From NCBI RefSeq assembly GCF_013205055.1, contig NZ_JABMLF010000002.1, positions 186,001 to 250,000 of the forward strand: 64,000 nucleotides of DNA, read 5' to 3'. Each line of letters starts with the position of its first letter. The stretch's first letter is position 1. Source of the stretch: Rathayibacter sp. VKM Ac-2856 (GTDB taxonomy: Bacteria > Actinomycetota > Actinomycetes > Actinomycetales > Microbacteriaceae). Positions 45,481 to 53,866 of this stretch are shown piece after piece. Made by a program: the position numbers and the translations under genes. The notes beneath the pieces are model-generated. The model ran no database searches. It was not told where the DNA came from and was given only the letters and a program-made list of their open reading frames with translations.

Positions 45481-47067
45481 TCAGGTGCCCATCGCCCAGG
45501 GCTCGCGGTCGCCACGGAGGCGGGCGGCGAGCGCCATCGCCTGCTCGTCGGTGAGCGTGGCCACGTAGTCGACGACGCCGCGGGCGCGGCCGAGGCGCTG
45601 GAGCGACTCCGCGTCGACGCGCGGGCGGCCGCGCTCGCCGGCGGGCAGCCACTCCGGCCGGTCGGCGCGGAGGCGGAAGTAGCCGTCGGTGGCCAGCTCG
45701 ATCAGGTCGAGCAGCTTCTGCGGGGCGCGCGGGCCGTCGCGCGGGTCGTCGAGCCACGCGTCGAGGTGGGTGACCAGCGTCTCGAGCACCTGCGACTGGC
45801 CGCGCTGGTACGTGGCGAAGTCGGGGCGGTCGATGACGAAGCGGGTGTGCACGAACTTCAGCACCGCGACGTCGTGCCAGGCGTCGGGCAGGAGGGTGAG
45901 GTGACCGGAGCGCACGTTCGGCTCGGCGAGCACGAGCACCGAGCGCTGCAGCCGGCCGATCCAGGAGGAGACGAACGACTCGATCGCCCGCTCCGTGCGG
46001 GTCGAGCCGTCGAAGGGGACGGCGAGCAGCCCCTCCACCAGCTCGGTCGAGACCCGCTCGACCGAGGAGCGGAAGTGCTCGTCGCTCGCGATCCACGGGT
46101 CGCGGGCCACCAGCCGCCGGCGCAGCATCTCGAGCGAGTGGCCGGGCGCCCGCGCCCACAGCTCCTCGGCGTCCAGGGCGGCGAGCTCGTTCTGCTCGCG
46201 GAGGAACGCGCGGAACTCGACCGCGACGGCCGCCTGCTGCAGCACTCCCGCGCGGTAGAAGTCGTCGAGGTCGTGCAGCGAGTACGCGATGTCGTCGGCG
46301 ACGTCCATCACCGAGCACTCCAGCGTCTGCTGCCAGGGCGCGATCGCGGTGAAGCCGGTGCGGGAGTCGAGCAGGTCGTCGAGGTCGAGGGTGTAGGCGG
46401 AGAACTTCGGCGGCGCGGTCTCCCAGCGGCTGGCCGTCGAGCCGCGCGGCAGCTCGGTCGGGTCGGCCGTCTCGATGTCCGGCCGGCAGACCGTGCGGCC
46501 CCACGGGTACTTGAGCACGGCCGCGCGGGACGCCGCGGTGAGGTTCAGCCCCGCCTCCACCGTCTCGCAGACGTCGAGCTCGGAGAGGATCCGGAACGAC
46601 TGCGCGTTGCCCTCGAACCCCTCCTCCAGCCCGAGCTTCTCGCGCGCCAGGCGGTCGAGCGCCTGCTCGCCGAGGTGCCCGAACGGCGGGTGGCCGAGGT
46701 CGTGCGCGCTCGCCGCGGCCTGCACGACGACCGGGTCGCAGCCGCCGAGGCGCTCGACCAGCTCGCGCTGGGCGCGGTCGGTGGTGGTCAGCTGCATCGC
46801 GATCGCGCGGGCGACCGCGGTGACCTTGATCGAGTGGGTGAGGCGGTTGTGCACGACCTGGCCGACGCCGGAGGGCGAGATCACCTGCGTCACCGCGGAG
46901 AGCCGGGCGAAGTAGGGCGAGAACCGGATCCGCTCGAGATCGACGCGGTACTCGGGGAACTCCTCGCCGGTGGCGAAGCGGTCGACGGGCTCCGGCGTGC
47001 GGCGGTCGCGGCGGGTGTCGTGCGCCCCGGGGTGCTGCGGGACCGGTGCGGATGTCGCCTCGTGCAT
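45481..47067 (-). CDS. dgt: Deoxyguanosinetriphosphate triphosphohydrolase-like protein
   Basis: Removes triphosphate from dNTPs. The 528-residue HD-domain protein has HNRLTHSIKV and AHDLGHPPFGH supplying the metal-binding His/Asp residues, a later DVADDIAYSLHDLDD, and C-terminal helices. Length fits the long dNTPase class. ATG 47067 is used; the DUF2809 gene ends nine bases upstream on the same strand, so they may share a transcript. Confidence 0.92.
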   Translation of the reverse strand: MHEATSAPVPQHPGAHDTRRDRRTPEPVDRFATGEEFPEYRVDLERIRFSPYFARLSAVTQVISPSGVGQVVHNRLTHSIKVTAVARAIAMQLTTTDRAQRELVERLGGCDPVVVQAAASAHDLGHPPFGHLGEQALDRLAREKLGLEEGFEGNAQSFRILSELDVCETVEAGLNLTAASRAAVLKYPWGRTVCRPDIETADPTELPRGSTASRWETAPPKFSAYTLDLDDLLDSRTGFTAIAPWQQTLECSVMDVADDIAYSLHDLDDFYRAGVLQQAAVAVEFRAFLREQNELAALDAEELWARAPGHSLEMLRRRLVARDPWIASDEHFRSSVERVSTELVEGLLAVPFDGSTRTERAIESFVSSWIGRLQRSVLVLAEPNVRSGHLTLLPDAWHDVAVLKFVHTRFVIDRPDFATYQRGQSQVLETLVTHLDAWLDDPRDGPRAPQKLLDLIELATDGYFRLRADRPEWLPAGERGRPRVDAESLQRLGRARGVVDYVATLTDEQAMALAARLRGDREPWAMGT

Positions 47068-47076
47068 GGGCCCACC

Positions 47077-47496
47077 CTACGGGCGGAGCTCCCCCGGCTC
47101 TCCGCGACCCGGCTCCCCTCGCTCGGCGCGCGCCCGCGGGGCGACCGCGATCAGCACCGCCGCCGCCACGACGGCGCCGAGGACGTAGGCGGCGATGTCC
47201 AGCCAGGAGAACGTGGTGCCGACGACGAGGCGCAGCGGCGCCCACAGCTCGACGAGGCGGGCGGCGGCGCCGATCGCCTGGAGCTGCTCCATCGCGATCG
47301 ACCAGGCGAGGGCGACGCCCGCGGCGGTGACCGCCGGGATCCGCGGCAGCAGGACGCAGACCAGCAGGGCGACGAGCACGACGTAGAGGACACCGCCGGC
47401 GAGATCGGCGAGCAGTCCGACGAGGAGGAAGCGCAGGGCGAGCCCCAGCCCGAGCGCGCCGATCGCGGCGAGCGCGAACGGCAGCCGCGCCCTCAT
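47077..47496 (-). CDS. DUF2809 family membrane protein
   Basis: A 139-residue integral membrane protein with four helices. The family block RFLLVGLLADLAGGVLYVV and a later TFSWLDIAAYVLGAVVAAA are visible. The start ATG overlaps the stop of the upstream gene (ATGA). The Arg/Glu-rich C-terminal tail is short. Function unknown. Confidence 0.75.
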   Translation of the reverse strand: MRARLPFALAAIGALGLGLALRFLLVGLLADLAGGVLYVVLVALLVCVLLPRIPAVTAAGVALAWSIAMEQLQAIGAAARLVELWAPLRLVVGTTFSWLDIAAYVLGAVVAAAVLIAVAPRARAERGEPGRGEPGELRP

Positions 47497-48176
47497 CGGG
47501 CCTCGCGGGCGCGGCGCACCCGGTCGAGGGCGAGGAGGAAGGTGCGGTCGTCGGCGACGCTCCAGCCGAGCCGGCTCGGGGAGGCGACCACGAGCGGCAC
47601 GAGGACGCGGCGGCGCGCGCGTGCGGCGAGGGCCGCGGCGGACGCGCGGGCCGCCTCGGTGACGAGTCCCCGGAAGCCCCGGTCGTCGGCGGCGGTGCGC
47701 GACGGCCGGGCCGCGGGGACGGCGAGGACGATCGCGCGCACCCGGAAGGCGCCGTGCGCGACGGTGCCGACCTCGACCGAGAGGACGTCGCTCCACGCCG
47801 CGATCGGCAGGGCGTCGGCGCGCTCCCCGGCGAGCGCCGGCCCGTCGGCGCCGAGGGTGACGACCCCTGTGGCCTCCGGTGCGACGGCGGCGGCGGGGGC
47901 CGCGATCCGCCGCAGCGCCCGGTCGAACTCGCGCCCGCGCAGCAGCGCGACGCCGTCGGCGATCTCCGCGAACTCGGCGAGGCGCCGCCGGCTCTCCGGG
48001 GACGCCTGGCGCAGCTGCGAGGAGAGGGCGGCCCGCGCCCGGCGAGCCTCGGCCGGCGAGGTGATCAGCGCGGTCGGCTCGAAGCGGCGGCGCGGGGGCA
48101 GCGGATCGGTGGGCAGGGGATGGGCGGAGGCGTTCGGCGGCGGAGCGCCCCACGCGGGCGGCGGTGCTGCGGGCAT
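47493..48176 (-). CDS. Conserved hypothetical protein
   Basis: A 227-residue soluble protein that I cannot place in a family. It has a Pro-rich N-terminus (about 30 residues), a helical part (ARRARAALSSQLRQASPESR) and an alpha/beta part (VEVGTVAHGAFRVRAIVLAV). No signal peptide or membrane segment. Coupled to the DUF2809 gene through an ATGA overlap. Divergent from the copper operon. Confidence 0.5.
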   Translation of the reverse strand: MPAAPPPAWGAPPPNASAHPLPTDPLPPRRRFEPTALITSPAEARRARAALSSQLRQASPESRRRLAEFAEIADGVALLRGREFDRALRRIAAPAAAVAPEATGVVTLGADGPALAGERADALPIAAWSDVLSVEVGTVAHGAFRVRAIVLAVPAARPSRTAADDRGFRGLVTEAARASAAALAARARRRVLVPLVVASPSRLGWSVADDRTFLLALDRVRRAREAR

Positions 48177-48238
48177 GTCCCCTCCTCCGGCGCGCTCGGC
48201 CGCGCCCCTCCCGAGATTCTCCCCCGCGCTCCTCCGCC

Positions 48239-48287
48239 TTGCCCGCGAGCGCGGTCCGGCCTACCATGGGAGTACCCCCCGGGGGTA
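48239..48287 (+). promoter_or_regulatory. Copper operon promoter with CsoR-like operator
   Basis: TTGCCC (48239-48244), 17 bases, TACCAT (48262-48267). The palindrome GTACCCCCCGGGGGTAT (48272-48287 region) covers the start site, so a CsoR-type repressor would release the promoter when it binds Cu(I). Confidence 0.65.
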
Positions 48288-48329
48288 TCGGAGCACCGTC
48301 CGACCCCCACCCCAGGCAAGGAGAACAGC

Positions 48330-48674
48330 ATGACCGCGCACCTCGATCTCGGACTCACCGCCAAGGGAGCGACCGGCGGCTGCGGCTCCGAGGGCGGCTG
48401 CGCCTGCGGCGGGCACGCCGCGGGGCACAGCTCCGGGCACGCCGCCGCCGCGGGCTCCGTGCAGAGCTTCGGCGTCGCGGGCATGACCTGCGAGCACTGC
48501 GTCCGCAGCGTCACCGAGGAGCTCGCCGCCTACCCCGAGGTCGACAGCGTCGACATCTCGCTCCTCCCCGACGGCGTCTCGACGGTCACCGTCGGCTCCT
48601 CCCGTCCGCTCGGCCGCGAGGACATCGCCGCCGCCGTGGCCGACGCCGGGTACCGCCTGGCACCCCTGGCCTGA
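48330..48674 (+). CDS. copZ: Copper chaperone with HMA domain (CopZ-like)
   Basis: A 114-residue protein. The N-terminal 40 residues are rich in Cys, His and Gly (GGCGSEGGCACGGHAAGH), an extra metal-binding tail. They are followed by a heavy-metal-associated domain with GMTCEHC at about 51-57. It delivers Cu(I) to CopA or to the repressor. AAGGAG sits before ATG 48330. copA begins two bases after the stop. Confidence 0.88.
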   Translation: MTAHLDLGLTAKGATGGCGSEGGCACGGHAAGHSSGHAAAAGSVQSFGVAGMTCEHCVRSVTEELAAYPEVDSVDISLLPDGVSTVTVGSSRPLGREDIAAAVADAGYRLAPLA

Positions 48675-48675
48675 C

Positions 48676-51030
48676 GTGGCCGGCGGCACGGAGAGGACCG
48701 GCACGAGCGGCGGCACGGCGGCCGGCGGCGCGAGCGGAGGCGGCGCGAGCGGAGGCGGCGCGAGCGGAGGCGGCGCGAGCGGAGGCGGCGCGAGCGGAGG
48801 CGCGGCGGAGCTCGAGCTCGCGATCGGCGGCATGACCTGCGCGTCCTGCGTCGCGAAGGTCGGGCGCCGCCTGGACGCCCTCCCCGGCGTCCGCGCGAGC
48901 GTCAACCTCGCCCTCGAGCGCGCCACCCTCGCGCTGCCCGAGGGCACCACCGCGGCCGACGCGATCGCCGCGGTCGAGGCCGCCGGCTACACCGCCACCG
49001 TCGCGGGAGCGGCCCCGGCGCACGACGCCGACGACTCCCCGGACGGCCCCTCCCGCGAGGAGGAGGCCGCCGAGTCCGAGCGCCGCGTCCTGCGCACCCG
49101 GCTGACGGTCTCGGCGCTGCTGGCCGCCCCGGTCGTGCTGCTGTCGATGATCCCCGCGCTGCAGTTCGCGAACTGGCAGTGGCTCTGCCTCACCCTCGCC
49201 GCGCCGGTCGCCGTCTGGGGCGCCTGGCCGTTCCACCGGACCGCCTGGCGCGCGCTGCGGCACGGGACGACGACGATGGACACGCTGATCAGCCTCGGCA
49301 CGACCGCCGCCTTCGCCTGGTCGCTCTACGCCCTCTTCCTCGGCGACGCCGGCCGGCCCGGGATGAGCATGCCCTTCGAGCTGCTCGGCACCCGCTCCGG
49401 GCACGACGAGATCTACCTCGAGGTCGCCGCGGCGGTCCCGGTGCTCGTCCTGGCCGGCCGCTGGCTCGAGGCCCGCTCCAAGCGCGACGCCGGTGCCGCT
49501 CTGCGCGCGCTGCTGCGGCTCGGCGCGAAGGAGGCGACCCGCGTCGCGGACGACGGCTCCGAGGAGCGCGTCCCCGCCTCCGCCCTCGCGGTCGGCGACC
49601 GCTTCCGCGTCCGCCCCGGCGAGATCGTCGCCGCCGACGGCACCGTCCTGGACGGCTCGAGCGCCGTCGATGCGAGCCTGCTGACCGGCGAGAGCGTGCC
49701 GGTCGAGGTCGGCCCGGGCTCCGTCGTCACCGGCGGCGTCCTCAATGCGCACGGCGTGCTCACCGTCCGCGTCGACCGCGTCGGCTCCGACACCGTCCTG
49801 GCCCGGATGGGCCGCCTCGTCTCGCAGGCTCAGGCCGGCAAGGCGCGGGTGCAGCGCCTCGCCGACCGCGTCTCCGCCGTCTTCGTGCCGGTCGTCGTCG
49901 TGCTGGCTCTCGCGACCCTCGTCGGCTGGCTGCTCGCCGGCGCCGACCTCGCCGCCGCCGTCTCGCCGGCCGTCGCCGTGCTGATCGTCGCCTGCCCCTG
50001 CGCCCTCGGGCTGGCCACGCCCACCGCCGTCCTCGTCGGCACCGGCCGCGGTTCGCAGCTCGGGATCCTGATCCGCGGACCCGAGGTCCTCGAGACGAGC
50101 CGCCGCGTCGACACGGTCGTCTTCGACAAGACCGGCACGCTCACCACCGGCGCCTTCACCGTGGCGGCGGCGAGCGACGACGAGTCCCTCCGCCTGCTCG
50201 CCGCCGTCGAGCGCGGCTCCGAGCACCCGCTGGCGGCGGCGATCGTGCGCGGCGCCGAGGAACGCGGCCTCGACGTCCCCGAGGCGACCGGCTTCCGCGC
50301 GAGCACCGGCTTCGGCGTGCGGGCCCGGGTCGACGGCCGCCTGGTCGTCGCCGGGCGCCTGCGCTGGCTCGAGGAGCAGTGGGGCTACGCGCCCGGCGAC
50401 CTCGCGGCGCGCGCGGAGCAGGCCTCGGCCGACGGCGGGACCGTCGTCGGGATCGGCTGGGAGGGCGAGCTGCGCGGCTTCGCCGTCCTCCGCGACGAGG
50501 CGCGGCCCGAGGCGGCGCGCACGGTCGCGTCGCTGCGCTCCCGCGGGCTGCGCGTGCTGATGCTGACCGGCGACAACCCGCGCGCGGCCTCGGCCGTCGC
50601 CTCCGCCGTGGGGATCGACGAGGTCGTCGCGGAGGTGCTGCCGGAGGAGAAGCTCGCCGTCGTCGAGCGCCTGAAGTCCGAGGGCCGCACGGTCGCGCTC
50701 GTCGGCGACGGCGTGAACGACGCCGCCGCGCTCGCCGCCGCCGATCTCGGCATCGCCCTGGGCGCCGGAGCGGACGCGGCCATCGAGGCGAGCGACATCA
50801 CGCTCGTGGGCGACGACCTCGCCCGCGTGCCCGACGCGCTCCGGCTCGGCCGGCGGACCCTGGGCGTCATCCGGGGCAACCTCTTCTGGGCCTTCGCCTA
50901 CAACGTGGCGGCGATCCCGCTCGCGATGGCGGGCCTGCTCGGTCCGCTGGTGGCGGGTGCGGCGATGGCGTTCTCCAGCGTCTTCGTGGTGCTGAACAGC
51001 CTGCGGCTGCGCTCGTTCCGCGCGGAGTGA
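48676..51030 (+). CDS. copA: Cu(I)-exporting P1B-type ATPase
   Basis: A 784-residue copper efflux pump. The N-terminus is a run of GGGAS repeats, then an HMA domain (GMTCASC, about 53-59) and eight membrane helices. Catalytic motifs are TGES, the membrane metal site CPC (ACPCALGLATPT), phosphorylation site DKTGTLT, SEHPLAAAI and the hinge GDGVNDAAAL. GTG 48676 follows the chaperone stop. The same operator controls both genes. Confidence 0.95.
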   Translation: MAGGTERTGTSGGTAAGGASGGGASGGGASGGGASGGGASGGAAELELAIGGMTCASCVAKVGRRLDALPGVRASVNLALERATLALPEGTTAADAIAAVEAAGYTATVAGAAPAHDADDSPDGPSREEEAAESERRVLRTRLTVSALLAAPVVLLSMIPALQFANWQWLCLTLAAPVAVWGAWPFHRTAWRALRHGTTTMDTLISLGTTAAFAWSLYALFLGDAGRPGMSMPFELLGTRSGHDEIYLEVAAAVPVLVLAGRWLEARSKRDAGAALRALLRLGAKEATRVADDGSEERVPASALAVGDRFRVRPGEIVAADGTVLDGSSAVDASLLTGESVPVEVGPGSVVTGGVLNAHGVLTVRVDRVGSDTVLARMGRLVSQAQAGKARVQRLADRVSAVFVPVVVVLALATLVGWLLAGADLAAAVSPAVAVLIVACPCALGLATPTAVLVGTGRGSQLGILIRGPEVLETSRRVDTVVFDKTGTLTTGAFTVAAASDDESLRLLAAVERGSEHPLAAAIVRGAEERGLDVPEATGFRASTGFGVRARVDGRLVVAGRLRWLEEQWGYAPGDLAARAEQASADGGTVVGIGWEGELRGFAVLRDEARPEAARTVASLRSRGLRVLMLTGDNPRAASAVASAVGIDEVVAEVLPEEKLAVVERLKSEGRTVALVGDGVNDAAALAAADLGIALGAGADAAIEASDITLVGDDLARVPDALRLGRRTLGVIRGNLFWAFAYNVAAIPLAMAGLLGPLVAGAAMAFSSVFVVLNSLRLRSFRAE
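48727..48801. repeat. Five exact 15-bp tandem repeats in copA
   Basis: GGCGCGAGCGGAGGC five times in a row, encoding the flexible GASGG linker in front of the metal-binding domain. A unit of five codons lets the linker vary without a frameshift. Confidence 0.85.
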
Positions 51031-51061
51031 CGTGCGCGGAGTGACGTGGTTGGCTGGGTCC

Positions 51062-51484
51062 ATGCGCACCGAGACCCGCCAGGGCGTCCCCCTCCTCCTC
51101 GTCGACGACGACGGGCCCGCCCTCTCCACCCCGGAGGACGCGCTCGCGGTCATCGGCGAGATCTACGGCAGCGACGCCGAGACGATCGTCGTGCCGGTCG
51201 GCCGCCTCGACCCCGAGTTCTTCCGGCTCCGCTCCGGCATCGCCGGCGACTTCGTGCAGCGCTTCGTGATGTACGGCAAGCGGCTCGTGGTCGTCGGCGA
51301 CATCACCGAGCAGGTCTCGGCGTCGAGCACCCTGCACGACTTCGTCGTCGAGTCGAACCGCGGCGACCACCTCTGGTTCGTCCCCGCGCTCGACGCCCTC
51401 GACGCCCGCCTCCGCGACTCCGCGACGGCCGAGGAGCCCGGCGCCGACGGCGGGGTGGAGCCGACCCCCGGCCCCGCGCTCTGA
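51062..51484 (+). CDS. DUF4180 domain protein
   Basis: A 140-residue cytoplasmic protein with the family blocks ALAVIGEIYGSDAETIVVP, DFVQRFVMYGKRLVVVGDI and LHDFVVESNRGDHLWFV. Function unknown. ATG 51062 is used; the frame is open upstream to 51032. Its TGA overlaps the next ATG. It may form a unit with the phosphoesterase gene. Confidence 0.75.
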   Translation: MRTETRQGVPLLLVDDDGPALSTPEDALAVIGEIYGSDAETIVVPVGRLDPEFFRLRSGIAGDFVQRFVMYGKRLVVVGDITEQVSASSTLHDFVVESNRGDHLWFVPALDALDARLRDSATAEEPGADGGVEPTPGPAL

Positions 51485-52044
51485 TGCCGGACGCACGGCC
51501 CGCCGCGCCGATACTGCGGCTCGACGGCCCGGTGCGGCTGCTGCTGCTGGCCGACACGCACCTCCCCAAGCGGGCGAAGGCACTGCCCGACGAGGTCTGG
51601 CGGGCGGTCGACGAGGCCGACCTGGTCGTGCACGCCGGCGACTGGGTCGACGAGGCGACGCTCGACGACCTCGAGTCGCGCGCCGCGCGCCTGCTCGGCG
51701 TCTGGGGCAACAACGATCCCGCCGGGCTCCGGGCGAGGCTTCCCGAGGTCGCCCGCGCCGAGATCGCCGGTCTCGACGTCCGCGTCGTGCACGAGACCGG
51801 CCCCGCGACGGGCCGGGAGGCGCGCGCCGACGCGGCCCACCCCGGTGCCGACCTGCTCGTCTTCGGCCACAGCCACATCCCCTGGGACTCGCGGACGCCC
51901 GCGGGCATGCGGCTGCTCAACCCCGGCTCGCCGACCGACCGCCGCCGCCAGCCGGCCTGCACCTACCTCACCGCGGTCGCCGAGGACGGCGAGCTGCGCG
52001 ACGTGCGCCTCGTCGCACTCCCGGTGCGCGTCCCCGTCCGCTGA
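51484..52044 (+). CDS. YfcE/MJ0936-type metallophosphoesterase
   Basis: A 186-residue calcineurin-fold phosphodiesterase. Metal ligands are seen in order as LADTHLP, VHAGDWVD, GNNDP, VHET and FGHSHIP. Such proteins hydrolyse phosphodiesters in vitro; the natural substrate is unknown. The gene start overlaps the DUF4180 stop by one base. Confidence 0.88.
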   Translation: MPDARPAAPILRLDGPVRLLLLADTHLPKRAKALPDEVWRAVDEADLVVHAGDWVDEATLDDLESRAARLLGVWGNNDPAGLRARLPEVARAEIAGLDVRVVHETGPATGREARADAAHPGADLLVFGHSHIPWDSRTPAGMRLLNPGSPTDRRRQPACTYLTAVAEDGELRDVRLVALPVRVPVR

Positions 52045-52110
52045 GGGCGCGCCCTCCCAGCGCGCGGGAGATCGTTTCCCGCCGCGCGAGCGCGGGGCTA
52101 CGCTCGCCGC

Positions 52111-52851
52111 ATGATCGAGGACACCGTTCGGCTCGTGAGCCACCGGGTCGGCGACGGCCCCGCGCTCGTCCTGCTGCACCCGGGCGGCACCGACGCGCGG
52201 TCCCTCGAGCCGCTGGTGGCGGAGCTGCGGGGCGAGTACTCGCTGCATCTCCCCGACCAGCGCGGCCACGGCCGCACGGCCGACACCGACGCGCCGCTGA
52301 GCTTCGCCACGATGGCGCGCGACACCATCGCCCTGATCGAGACGCTGCCCGGCACCCCCGTGCACCTCCTCGGCCACAGCGACGGCGCGATCGTCGCCCT
52401 GCACGTCGCCCTCCGCCGCCCCGATCTCGTGGCGAGCCTGGTCTTCAGCTCCGGCGTCTTCCACCGCGACGGCTGGCTGCCCGGCGTGCTCGACGGCGAG
52501 GCGCCCGAGTTCCTGCGGGACAGCTACGCCGAGGTGTCCCCCGACGGCGCTGCGCACTGGGACGTCGTCGTCGCGAAGCTCGACGCGCTGCACGCCGCCG
52601 AGCCGGAGCTCACCACCTCGGACCTGCGCGGCCTCGCCGTGCCGACGCTCCTCCTCTTCGGCGACGACGACGAGATCCGCTTCGAGCACGTCCTGGCGAT
52701 GTACGAGGCGATCCCCGACGCCGAGCTGGCCGTCGTCCCGCGCGCCAGTCACGGGGTGATCGTGGAGAAGCCGGACCTGGTCGCCCGGCTGGTCCGCGAC
52801 TTCCACGCGCCCGGCAAGTCCGACGGCTTCGCACCGATCCGCCGCGCCTGA
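52111..52851 (+). CDS. Alpha/beta-hydrolase
   Basis: A 246-residue hydrolase. The oxyanion loop is LLHPGGTDAR, the nucleophile elbow GHSDGA (Ser), the acid lies in FGDDDEIRFEH and the His in RASHGVI. Its closest style is 2-hydroxymuconate or lactone hydrolases of the proline iminopeptidase/BioH group. No pathway context; substrate unknown. Confidence 0.85.
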   Translation: MIEDTVRLVSHRVGDGPALVLLHPGGTDARSLEPLVAELRGEYSLHLPDQRGHGRTADTDAPLSFATMARDTIALIETLPGTPVHLLGHSDGAIVALHVALRRPDLVASLVFSSGVFHRDGWLPGVLDGEAPEFLRDSYAEVSPDGAAHWDVVVAKLDALHAAEPELTTSDLRGLAVPTLLLFGDDDEIRFEHVLAMYEAIPDAELAVVPRASHGVIVEKPDLVARLVRDFHAPGKSDGFAPIRRA

Positions 52852-53029
52852 CCCGATCACGACAGATGTGCCGGTCACCCGGTGCGCATCGAGTCGATCT
52901 CAGATCCGATCCGGTCGACGTCCCGCTCTCCGACCTCCGCCTTCGAGACCGCTCAGCCGCGGGACGACCCCTTCCGGCCGGCGGCGCAAGGGGGTCACAG
53001 CGGAATATGGTCGGCCTAAGCTCTCGGAG

Positions 53030-53476
53030 ATGACCAGCTCACACGACCACCCCGATTCCGCGCACCTGCGTCCGGACGGTCTCGACGACGCCACCGTCGC
53101 CGCGCTGGGCAAGCTCTCCGAGGCGCTCGAGACGGTCGAGCACGCACGCGGGCTCCTCTACGGCTTCCACCGGCTGACCGGTGCCGCCGATCTCGCGCTC
53201 GGCGACGCGGTCGACGCCTTCCGCGAGGCGGGGCACGACGAGCTCGCCGACTCCCTCGAGAAGGAGCTGGTCGGCCGCAACGTCGTCGAGGGCCGCTGGA
53301 CCTTCCAGATCGTCGAGGACTACGACGACGGCTACTACGCCGCCTTCCGCGAGCGGGAGCGCGCCGCGCGCGACGAGCTCGCCGCCGGCCGACGCCACCT
53401 CTTCGAGTCCGAGATGAAGGAGGACCGTCGCTCGCACGGTCTCCGGCACCACGAGTCCCGGCCGGAGCCCGAATGA
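53030..53476 (+). CDS. Conserved actinobacterial hypothetical protein
   Basis: A 148-residue soluble protein of a family common in this lineage. Conserved blocks are ETVEHARGLLYGFHRLTGAAD, HDELADSLEKELVGRNVVEGRWTF and VEDYDDGYYAAF. It is acidic and helical. TAAGCT lies eight bases before ATG 53030, so the mRNA may be leaderless. The stop overlaps the next gene (ATGA). Function unknown. Confidence 0.65.
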   Translation: MTSSHDHPDSAHLRPDGLDDATVAALGKLSEALETVEHARGLLYGFHRLTGAADLALGDAVDAFREAGHDELADSLEKELVGRNVVEGRWTFQIVEDYDDGYYAAFRERERAARDELAAGRRHLFESEMKEDRRSHGLRHHESRPEPE

Positions 53477-53829
53477 ACTCCGTGATCCGGATGCACGCCT
53501 CCCCGATGCGCGTGCGCGCCGTCACCGCCGGCTCCGAGCGCCGCGGGGCGCCGACGCCGAGCCCCACGGCCCGCCGCACCAGCCTCAGCATCGACGGCCG
53601 CCGCTTCCTGCTCGCCCTCTCCTTCGACACGGAGGAGCTGGAGAAGAAGCTCGTCGAGGCGGTCCGCGAGCGCGGCGGGATGGTCAGCTTCACCGTCGCG
53701 GGCGACCGCGAGGTCTGCGTGCTGATCTCCCCCGGTGTCGCCGTCATCCTCGAGCACGAGGACGTGCCGACCGAGGAGTACGAGCCGGACGACGCCCTGC
53801 AGTACGACGACGTGGAGTACCTGACCTAG
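53473..53829 (+). CDS. Conserved hypothetical protein coupled to the upstream gene
   Basis: A 118-residue protein with a basic N-terminus (RVRAVTAGSERRGAPTP). A small beta-rich core (TSLSIDGRRFLLALSFDTEE, MVSFTVAGDREVCVLISPG) follows, and an acidic tail of Glu and Asp ends it. It overlaps the previous gene by four bases. The pair probably works together. I do not recognise a domain. Confidence 0.55.
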   Translation: MNSVIRMHASPMRVRAVTAGSERRGAPTPSPTARRTSLSIDGRRFLLALSFDTEELEKKLVEAVRERGGMVSFTVAGDREVCVLISPGVAVILEHEDVPTEEYEPDDALQYDDVEYLT

Positions 53830-53866
53830 GTCGGCCGCTCGCCGGTGCCGCCGGCTGCCGGTCGGC

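Noticed and set aside
52043-52070. Terminator after the phosphoesterase
   Set aside because: GAGGGCGCGCCCTC is palindromic but leaves no loop, and the next stem (CTCCC/GGGAG) is short; too weak to list as a feature.
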